From: Dendrobium chrysotoxum
Taxonomy: Eukaryota > Streptophyta > Magnoliopsida > Asparagales > Orchidaceae
NCBI GenBank assembly: GCA_019925795.1
Contig: CM034307.1
Span: forward strand, 37,473,201 to 37,537,200
DNA length: 64,000 nt
Reading direction: 5' to 3'
The first letter of the stretch is position 1; the number at the start of each line of letters is the position of its first letter. A model generated the notes under the pieces. It ran no database searches. It was not told where the DNA came from and saw only the letters and a list, made by a program, of their open reading frames with translations. A program made the translations under genes and the position numbers. Shown here piece after piece: positions 55,240 to 64,000 of the stretch.

Positions 55240-55979
55240 GAGATAGATTCATATTAGATGTCTATTAGTTTTTTCTGGATATGTATACTTATTTATTTTT
55301 GGACATCTATACTTATTTATTTTCTAGACATATGAACTTATTTATTTTTAGACATTTGTATAGTATTGGACATTTTGTTTATGTTTATATGTTTATGTTC
55401 AATATTTAGTGATGTTTTTGATTAGAGGTGTATATTTGAATGTATATAGTATTGGAACTTTTGTATGCATGTTGTATTGTAGAAATCAATTTTCAAAGAG
55501 GGAAGGCTATTTTTTTGTGTATGCTATAGGTTTTCGGCGGATTATTCACCAGAAATTCGCTGGTAATACGATACAAAGAAATGAAATTGGTGTTTCTAGC
55601 AGATCATTTCCACCGGTATTTCTGGCGGATTATCCGTCGGTTCTATTCGCCGATAGCAGTCCGATGGATCATGGAGGTGGATTATTCTCTGGTTCTTCTA
55701 GCGTAATATTTTTATCAGAAATACCAGTGGATTAATTGCCAAAATTTATCCAGGAAAATTGACGCAAAACCTTCATTTTTTTCTCTAGAATTGAGCCGAA
55801 AAATCTACGCGAAATGTTTTTGGAGGAAAAATTTTGCCGGTTTAGATTTTCCGACGCACAAATTACCGTTGAATGGATTTTTGTCAGAAATTCACCTAAA
55901 AATGGAAATTTTTTATGGATTTTCATTGTTACCGGCAAATGTGGTCTGCCTGTAATAAGGCATTTTTCTATAGTGTATC

Positions 55980-56430
55980 GAGTTTTTGGCTCGAGCTCGA
56001 GCTCGAGCTCGAGCAAAATTTCAAGCTCATTCGATTATCAAGCTCGAGTTCAGTCAAGATGATACTCAGCTAGATTACTCATCAAGCAGCTCAAAAGAAG
56101 GAAGGCAAACTGGTGAAGGGTGAAAGGTACGTGAACTAGCAAAGTGCATCTATGTGTGCAAACTATGTAAGGCAAAGCAATAAAGCTTGAAAGGCAAAGT
56201 GATGAAGTGCATGTGAAGTGCGTGTAAAGTGCGAAAGGTAAATTGGTGAAACACATACAAACCCCGAAAGGCATGCCTCTACGCATGCGAACCACATCCG
56301 CGAACTGGCATTTGCGGGCTTGAACTTCAAAATCAAGCCTCTCAAGGAGCTCATTTTTAGGGGCATGAGTTGAGCTCGAGCTCGCCTTTTGAGCTCAACT
56401 CGAGTTCAAGCTCATGATTTAGCTTGTGTA
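55980..56430. repeat. GAGCTC-rich repeat with degenerate minisatellite core
   Basis: Left side GCTCGAGCTCGAGCTCGAGC (55989 on), right side GAGCTCGAGCTCG and CAACTCGAGTTCAAGCTCAT (56373-56414), partly inverted. Between them (56120-56260) runs a degenerate AAGTGCGAAAGGCAAAGTGATG-like repeat. It has the look of a non-autonomous transposon, but no target duplication is defined. Confidence 0.5.
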
Positions 56431-57800
56431 ATGCTCTAGAACTTAAATGAGAAATTTAAACCTACTTTTTATAGTTACTTGCTAATTATCTTATTATTTA
56501 TCATTTCACCAGAGCCAACTAATCATCCCAAACCATAAAGAATGTACGTCTAGAGTGTATATACATGATATTTCTTTCAAAATAGTTAGATCATAATAGC
56601 CCATATTATAATGATTGTAACAAAAAAAAACAATTTGAACTACAAAATTTTGTATACCTTTCAAAATCTAACTTTTTGCATTTTATCTTACTCAGCCTAC
56701 TCAATGGAACTCTTACCCTTGCCTAAAATGTTATAAGCAATAGAGTGAGTATGAAACTCAATAAGCCATCCCCCCCACATATAATAGAATTCAATTCATA
56801 ACTCAACATGAAAATAAATAAAATAATAAAAGTATCATTTACTTTATAATTTTAGGTATACTAGTTCATATATGAAAGAGAATGCAGGAAGGCACATGCA
56901 TAAATGTCCCTTATAACTCCCAAAATTCACCTCCCACCTATTAAAGACAAGTGCAAAGCATACTTTATTCCAATAAAGAGCCAGTTCAGAGCTAGAACAG
57001 AGTAGAGTAATCCAAAATAGAGATATATTTACCTTGGGCACAAGTAAATATTTTTTTAGTATACTTCTTTTCCACAACATAGCTCCAAAATGTCATGAAA
57101 TGCATGATAATACAAATATAATATGTAACTAAAGAATTTAAAGTAATCAGAAATTAAAAACCATTATCTATAAAAATTCCCACATTTTAAGTGCCTATTC
57201 AAAGTTCTCGGAATTTTATCAATTTTATAAAGATTATATCAAATAAGTTAACATACTTTGCTAATTGTACTGAGGTTCAAAGATGCCACCATTTTTTAGA
57301 ATCATCAGAAATTCATACATAATGAACTGACTGGTGAAATTTTACTTTCATACAGCCAAATTATCTAAACCGAAAAATATAATAATATACTAAAAGTTAT
57401 ACAATGATACCTTTCTCAAACTCAAGAAAATATATTTAAAGCATATCTCTTTATAAACACTTAGGAATTGAAATAAAAAATAGGGTACAGGCTGTCTACC
57501 TCAAGCTTGACAATCTTCTCAATTGGTGGAACATATGATTTCTAGATCTTAGACTCCAAATCTCCTCCTTTTTTTCGTTTTCCTTCCCTTCCTTTCTTCT
57601 TGCCCGGCAAGCTAAAAGTGCAATGGGTTTTGGCAAAAGGATCAATATAATTTTAATATTTAAAAAGAACTAATTCAGTCAACAGCCACAATGCTTAAAT
57701 TTTCAATGCTGCAGCGCCCATAGAGAATCATCTATATTCTCCAAGTATAGTAATGTTGTATGAAGTTTAGTTCACAATATTAGCCCAGTATGCTCCCCAA
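56431..57800 (-). repeat. Gypsy LTR relic, minus orientation
   Basis: Shares features with the units at 41560-43080: the AATAAGCC-like block near 56760 (compare 40448), a TC-rich tract at 57560-57610, then CACAATGC/GCTGCAGCGCC motifs (57690-57720). Boundaries are uncertain. Confidence 0.35.
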
Positions 57801-57829
57801 CCGATTAGTACTATAGAGGAGAAATGCTA

Positions 57830-58420
57830 TAAATTGTTAAGAGGACTAAAAGATGTGTTGAGAAACCCAATAGTTCATTTGAGGATTCAGGAGTTCTCTA
57901 GTGGAAAAAGTAAGACTTATGGAGCATGATTTGGATATCCCTCGATTCAAGAGGGACATGGGTAGGAAGTGAGCACATTAAGAAATGAGTAAAGGAGATG
58001 GTGGTGACAATAAAGGTAGATTTACTAATTCTAGGAGAGAGCCTATGGTATCGGCTACTCATTTGTTAGTGTGTGCTCGATGTGATAGGAGACAAATAGA
58101 ATAGTGTTATTTAATCACACAACAGTGCTTCAAATGTGGTCAGCATAGACAAAGGATAATTGACTATCCATAGAGAGGATAGGGACATAGACCAGCATCT
58201 AGGATAAATTAGTCCAGTCAAGCATACAAATTGAGGAGTATAGCTTCTAAGATATACAGTGAAGGATCTATGAATAGAACTAATGGAAAAATGCTAGCTG
58301 GAGTTAGAGAGAGCCCACCCCTTCTATGATGATAGAACTACTATGGCTAAGATTCTATAGTTTAAGTCAGCAAGAAGTTAGATAAGTTCCTGAGGGGTCC
58401 ACTAGTATAGCTCTCTAATC
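57830..58420 (+). pseudogene. Gypsy gag tail fragment with zinc knuckle
   Basis: In one plus-strand frame, ATHLLVCARCDRRQIE leads to a knuckle CFKCGQHRQRIIDYP whose last Cys is Tyr, then a short basic Ser-rich tail. This matches the pattern of the gag fragment at 63130-64000. Multiple TAG stops. No other domain is visible. Confidence 0.6.
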
Positions 58421-58589
58421 TAAATGGAATTTTATTGGTTTTGATTTATATGCATTGCATAACAAACTGAATGTAACATGAATGATTAATATGCATAAAT
58501 ATGTGAATGATTCGACTGAGTGTATAAATTAATTGATGTGATCAGTGATCACTAATTCATTATGTGTCTTAGTAGTTCATAATGAGAAA

Positions 58590-60180
58590 TATTGAGGATG
58601 ATATTTTTATGGTGGTTAAATTGTAATAAGCATAATTTTTATAAGATTAAAGATCTATTAATGACTTATTAATGATCCATATTAAAAATCTTACATGAAT
58701 AAAAATTATGTGGGGAGTGTTGCGGCACTATCCTCTCTATTTAAAGGGTTTTGGGTGATCGAGCATAACAGCACTGGGATCTAGTGCAGCGACACTAGCT
58801 CCTCTATTTTATGATGATTAAGTTCAGTGCTACGATGCTAGAATTATAAAAATATATTTTTATATAACAATACCTTAAAGCATTATATTAACTCCCTCAC
58901 CAACCCATTCATCCATTCCCTCCCCCCGTTGGCATGTATGGTCTGATGAAAAGGGAGGAGAGAAAGAGAAGAGAAGTGGAGACATAAAAAAGGGTTCAAG
59001 TTAATATTTACAGTCACTCTAGTTATGAAAGTTTCTCTGAATATAGTAGGTAACCTTTACCCGCATGTTCTCAATGATATTGATTTTTGAGTTTTTCTCT
59101 CTCTAATTTTATAAAAATATCATATCTCTCGATCTAACAAACTTTTATTTTATAACTTTGATATATGATATATATCTTCATTTTGAAAATTTTGGTATAA
59201 TCATCTTTAGATTTCATTGGGTAGTTTTACATATATGCTATTTTATATAAAATAATCAAGATGAAAGTATGTATAAAATGAGTAGAAACAAATGTACATC
59301 ATCAAATATATAACATGCATAAAGTTATTATTTATCTAACTGATAAGTGTAAATAATATTACATTTTATGTGTTAATTTATTAGTGAAAATGTGTGTTTT
59401 AATTATATTTGTGTTGAAAAATATGGGAAATGGGCAAAAGTTTTAAGTATGGTATAGCACCACGGCATCAGACACAATACCATTGTGGTGCCATCATTGA
59501 CACTACTGAAGCGCCCAAATATGGACATGGCGGTGCTCAATCTCTATTTGACAGCACTGCAGCATAGGAGGAGTCAATGTCGCAAAGCCCAGTCTCTATC
59601 TACATAGCGCTAAGGGGAGTGTCATATGGATCTCACATTGCTTAATCTTTAGCAGCACTGTGGTGCTACAGTTATAACTATTCAGGCCATGATGTTCCAG
59701 TAAAGCGACGCGTTGATTCATTAAATAGCGGGTCCATGTCAGTAAGCGCCTTAGTGGAGGAAACTCTTCAGTGTTGCGACGTTAGCACATTTTATGGGTG
59801 TCACGGTGTAAGTAACTCGAGCGTCGTGGTGCCAAAAACTATTTTTTATATTTTTCTATAAATAGTCCATTTATAATGTTAGTAGAGGAGTTTAGCCACT
59901 TGTTTAATTTCAATCTTTATAGTGCTTCTCTGATTTTTTCCTTAAGAGTGACAACTAAGGAAATTTAGAGAAGTACTAGATACATTCCATTAGAGTACTT
60001 GGCTTGTATTTGTAGAAGCAATTCTATAAGTTTAAGGTTTAGTGTAGAAAATATAATTGAATCCATCCGGTGATATTTTTTCTTCTATACTTTCTTTCTT
60101 TTATGCAATTAATAAAAATAAATTTGCTTCACTTATTTTCATGTCTGGCTAAATTCTTTAGTTTTGGATTGATGGTATAA
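58590..60180 (+). repeat. Gypsy LTR-like relics with GTGCT/GCACC motif cluster and TATA box
   Basis: 58720-59300 resembles 61210-61800 (motif-rich start, purine-rich GAGAGAAAGAGAAG block, then TATA-rich). 59440-59840 is dense in short CpG-bearing motifs such as GCACCACGGCATC, CATTGTGGTGCC and GCACTGTGGTGCT, followed by TATA-like CTATAAATAG at 59862. Looks like a U3-TATA arrangement of one or two LTRs. No ORF. Confidence 0.45.
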
Positions 60181-61089
60181 ATGAAATTTGGAGTACTAAT
60201 GAATTATCTTCATCAATAATTTTATGATATTTTTAATATATCAAGTCTTCATTTAATACACATAATGGCCATATGTATATTTAATATCAGGTGTAATATT
60301 GAGCCTAGGAATAGAAAAGTAGGTACAACCAGGTATGTTGGATTGGTATGATGTAAGCATAGGCATAGTGTTTATCATGTATCAAATTTATAGAGATGAA
60401 TTATCATGAGGGGGTTTTAACAATGCATACTTTACTTACTCTTCTAAGATTCTCATAGGGTGATAGATTATGGAAGTTTAGATTGGTATTGAGGTTGGAA
60501 AGTTTAATCTATTCTTTGTCTCTTCACGCTTGACTTAGCAGCGGAGATGCATATGGTCTAAATAGCATCAATATAAAAGAGAATCATTAGAAAATATATA
60601 TTATTTATATTCCATCAATCCAAAATAATTTATTCAAATTATATTTCATTTAAATATTTTTTATTTTAAATTAAGTTATTGAATCTCCACAAAAACTTAT
60701 TTTTATTGCGTAGGATAATTATTATAGTTGAAGTAGACAGTACTAGTATTTACAAGTAAATATTCTTTCTCGTGGGATCAATACTCTACTCTATCACTAT
60801 ATTACTTGATTTGACACATATACTTATGTATATTAAGTGAGATTTTTATAATTTTTATATTAAAGAAAACCTAAGCAATGTTTAAGGATTGATAAAGCTC
60901 TAAATCATCTTTAAAATTTTTTAGGTTACTCCACCATCCCCATTATTGACATGACATGTATTTTAGCATACTACATACATATTGATAAACACACTGGCTT
61001 AATTTAAGGCACCTCCATAATCAGTATATAGTTCTATCTATTATGATCCAACCTAAGTTGAGATAACCCACTAAACTTCTGCTTTTAAA
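60181..61089. other. AT-rich DNA without recognised content
   Basis: No supported ORF, repeat or element boundary. Confidence 0.4.
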
Positions 61090-62811
61090 CCCCCTCTATA
61101 TATGATTAAAAGTGTTATGTGTGCATTTAAGTCTACATGTGTTTTAAAGTGGGTCCCAATGGAGTCTGTGGCATGTGTTTGAAGTGTCTCCCATGGGGGT
61201 CCACAGCATGTTATGAAAATCTAAAATTTCCCCCCTAGGCCACCACGACACTGGAGAAGGTGGTGCCTAACTCTAGGTTCTCTAAAATTTTGGAAAATTG
61301 AGCTAGCGCAGTGGTGCTGGCATGTCTAGGTACCATTACGCTATGTCTAAATTCTTCATTAAACATCATTTTTAACCTTGACTCGTTCTGATTGGGCAAC
61401 TGGCTAGAGAGAGATTGGGAGAGATTTTAGAGAGAGAGAGCCCATTTTGGGCCACTTCAAGTTATTTTCAGCTGATAACCCATATCAGGAAGTTGCTCAA
61501 GTCGAGATAGGTTACATTTTTTCTATCTCAATTTTTAATAATTTAGAGTTTTTGAGATTTGTCTGATCAAATTTATAATTTGGTTTTATAAAAAATAGTT
61601 TTCTCAGATTCTAGTAAATTGCATTCGCGTAACTTTTGATATGTTCTTAGTATAATTATTTTGGTCATTTTGAGTATTTATCTGAGATTTTTTGCCAAGT
61701 GATTTTGAAAAACAACTATTTTTATCAATTTAAAAAGTCATTTTGACATCTAAAAATAATATTTTCATTTAGTTATAGCTTTAAAATATTATTATACACA
61801 ATCTCTAGTAATATGGTATAATTCTGAATACTATAATTTTGGCAAACCATAAAACACTAGGTGGAAAATTATTTTGACAATTGTTAGAGCAGTTTTATAG
61901 AATTATACAATAATATTATAATTACTTTAGTAGTATATAATGCATTTTATTTTTAAATCTATGTTTAAAATATTTGAATTATATGAAAAGAGCTTATATT
62001 GGCATTGAGAAGGGATTCCATTATTTGTTATGTGTTGGAAGTTCTAGAGCCTGAGGGCCATTCTGATATTTACTAAGAAGCGATTCTCTTGGTGATAAGA
62101 AGGGATTGTATTGGCAAATAGCGGGATTATATTATTTGTTATGTATTGGAAGTTGAGGCCTGAGGGCCATTCCGATATTGTTATGAGGTATTTTCTTATA
62201 TTTCAATCAATTTGAGTATAGTTTCAGTGGTTTATTTAAATACTTATTTCAATTCAATATTAGTATTTACTCCAATTTTAGCTTTCTATATAGTACTTCT
62301 GTTATTATTATTCAATATTTTTAGCTGTTTTAGTTTAAGTTATTGATTCCTATTTTAGGTCATCGCAGCCTAATAAGCCATGTTAGCTCACCCATGCTTT
62401 TTCTTTTATTTTTTGGTCAGAGAAAGGGTAAGAAGCTAGCTGAATAATTTCTCATAGAAGGCTCTGATCTGTATTATAGGTATGCATTTTGGTTAGTTTC
62501 ATTTTGGCAGGCTTGGCTTTTATTTTATTATGCATTCTTGTTGCAAAGCATTGTTGCAGATCGACCTCATATTATAATTATATTTTTAGCTGATATATAG
62601 AAAAAATATTTATAAGGTTCAGTAATCTTCCACTTAACATTTATATTTAGTAGTGGCTTTATGTTGTACATGATTTGGATGTTTTAGTTTAGCAGCATTT
62701 CTCCAACTAGATCTTAGGGTTAGTCTCTGCTTCTTGCCACGATCGAATATGATATGACCTGCATGGTGGTTGGGTCATATCGGGTTTAGTGACTAGTAGT
62801 GATAAGTTTTT
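61090..62811 (+). repeat. Probable 5' LTR of the right-edge gypsy element
   Basis: It lies directly before a decayed primer site and gag. It includes GTGGTGC-type motifs (61230-61350), a purine-rich tract (61410-61445) and a CATGTTAGCTCACC block (62382) also found in the fragment at 38270-39180. The left boundary is uncertain. Confidence 0.5.
62008..62185. repeat. Tandem duplication, period ~105 bp, within the right gypsy LTR
   Basis: ATTATTTGTTATGTGTTGGAAG ... GCCTGAGGGCCATTCTGATATT-like text occurs at 62021-62070 and 62130-62180, each preceded by GAAGGGATT-like sequence. Confidence 0.7.
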
Positions 62812-62824
62812 TGGTATTAGATTC
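62812..62824 (+). other. Decayed primer-binding site of the right-edge gypsy element
   Basis: TGGTATTAGATTC resembles the initiator-Met site TGGTATCAGAGCC with C-to-T changes. Position between LTR and gag supports the reading. Confidence 0.4.
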
Positions 62825-63129
62825 GATTGGAGAAATAAATTGTAATAGAGCCATAGGATTAAATTTATAGAGGAGTGAGATAATTTTAGGTAGTATTGGG
62901 TTTCATTTTATTTATTTTTTATATGCATGTATCGTATATAGATATGTTCAGTATCTCTGAGATTGATCCATTAAATCCAGATATAACCAATGGTTAGACC
63001 TCTAATCTAGCAACCCATGTTAGAGTACATCTCCTATGATCAATTTTTTAGGTAATTTCTTAGATTGTAGGTCTGGTAGCACAGCTGGTAGGTAAGGCTC
63101 ATATGTGGGTTTTTGGTACCTAACTTGAT

Positions 63130-64000
63130 GATATGGATATATACTTATAAAATTTTATGAGGTTACAGCCTCCCAAACTTTTAGGTGTCACTGAGCCTAG
63201 GGTAGCTGACGCTTAGTTGATGAGAATAGAGAAGACTCTGGATGGGATGCATTGTCCTCCTTAGAGGAGAGTTATATTAATTACATTTTTGTTAGACGAT
63301 GAGGAAGAGAGCTGGTGGTTGGGCTAGCAAAAGGAAAAGTTTCAAGGTCATGTGAACACATTAATTACTTGGGAGGAGTTTATAGAGACATTTAGGAACT
63401 AGATCGTATCTCCATCTGCTAGGCGATAGCTATAGAACTCTTTTCTAAAATTAGTTCAAGGGAGTATGTTAGTGATGCAACATGACACATAGTTTATTAT
63501 TCTCTCCATGTATTCTTCATAGTTGATTGGCACATCTGAGGAAAAGTGTTACAAGTTTCTGGATGGACTCCGAGATGCTTTGAGGTAGTCATTATTAGTG
63601 TAGGATATTATATATTTTGCTCAGTTAGTTGAGAGGGCCAAGAGAATGGAGGCTAATCTGGTAGCAGTTCAGCAGTAATGAATTATGAACATAAAGATGT
63701 TTGGCAGTGAGGCGTCTGGTAGTAGTCATTCTTTAAAGAGGAGTAGGTTTGGACCTATTGAGTTTAAGAGGAGTGGACACTCAGCAGTAGTTCATTCTAG
63801 ATCTGATAGAAGCCGTGTTGCTAGTTTTGGAGGTTTAGTTTATGGGGCACCGTTACACCATCAATGTGGTAGGAGGCACAATGGCTAGTTCTATAGATTT
63901 TCATATCAATGTTTTCACTATGGTTAGTACAGACACATGATTGTCAAGTGTCCACAAGGTGGATCTGGCAGATGTTCTGATTGGAGAGCTGAAAGCTCTA
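63130..64000 (+). pseudogene. Gypsy gag pseudogene, truncated by window end
   Basis: The plus strand reads PPKLLGVTEPRVADA, LMRIEKTLDGMHCPP, FLLDDEEESWWLG, ITWEEFIETFRN and YKFLDGLRDALR, the hallmark order of plant Ty3/gypsy gag. Then FGGLVYGAPLHHQCGRRHNG and a knuckle CFHYGQYRHMIVKCP-like stretch in which the second Cys is Tyr. Expected Trp and Gln codons are often TAG. The element continues beyond 64000. Confidence 0.75.

Larger units (their letters stand above)
53108..55975 (+). mobile_element. CACTA (En/Spm) transposon relic, left terminus lost
   Basis: The right end is a CACTA terminal inverted repeat: the minus strand reads CACTATAGAAAAATGCC from 55975. Subterminal regions at both ends (53116-53420 and 55520-55960) are rich in ACCGGT/CCGTCGGT/GCCGG-like motifs. 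A transposase-like exon pair lies at 54680-55240. The left terminus is missing where it meets the copia stub, and a LINE fragment is inserted. Confidence 0.75.

Noticed and set aside
55409..55735. 108-codon plus-strand ORF near the CACTA end
   Set aside because: Lies in motif-rich subterminal CACTA sequence. No domain.
1..64000. tRNA or rRNA genes
   Set aside because: No cloverleaf-like or rRNA-like sequence was noticed. The tRNA-like strings found are retroelement primer sites.

Overview
This window is a repeat-dominated stretch of a flowering-plant nuclear genome. AT-rich intergenic DNA, nested LTR retrotransposons, RTE-type LINEs, a CACTA relic, a hAT-like element and a foldback MITE surround one split protein-coding gene with plant-type introns. 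The species cannot be named from sequence alone. There are no prokaryotic operons, rRNA, tRNA or CRISPR arrays.

Layout. 1-4050: the 5' part of a decayed Ty3/gypsy element on the minus strand (LTR, primer-binding site, an extra ORF before gag, then gag), running off the left edge. 5533-17107: copia element 1 (SIRE/Maximus-like), plus strand, with two ~1.72-kb LTRs, decayed gag-pol and a third ORF between pol and the 3' LTR. 17340-17740: a GC-rich island of unknown nature. 18685-35913: the one credible host gene, minus strand. I reconstruct five exons (35799-35913, 35333-35429, 25856-25979, 19767-20714, 18685-19071) that join in phase into a 556-residue Ser/Pro/Arg-rich protein of the plant family carrying the DYDWLLTPPGTP motif. 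Its introns of 9.35 kb and 5.1 kb hold a full-length RTE LINE with a perfect 19-bp target duplication, a solo gypsy LTR, a 5'-truncated LINE split by a hAT-like element, and a foldback MITE. 36100-43143: AT-rich DNA with gypsy LTR relics and a strong 96-bp hairpin. 43144-53107: copia element 2, minus strand, related to element 1, with two internal pol deletions. 53108-55975: a CACTA relic with a nested LINE fragment. 56000-64000: repeats and gypsy LTR/gag relics, the last running off the right edge.

Most interesting signal. Both copia elements carry arrays of a short palindromic motif: ATCGTCCAGGACGAT-like in element 2 and TTCGTACGGGACGAA-like in element 1. In each element the motif lies in the LTR U3 upstream of the TATA box, and again in ~500 bp just upstream of the third ORF, followed by a TATA-like box about 60 bp before that ORF's ATG. 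The motif variant differs between elements but matches between the two sites of the same element. This suggests that the third ORF has its own internal promoter, co-regulated with the LTR. Separately, the R/U5 leader of both elements carries a tandem ~37-40-nt unit that folds into small hairpins with a conserved (A/U)GGAG loop and co-varying stems. That would fit a structured RNA element in the genomic transcript, for instance for packaging.
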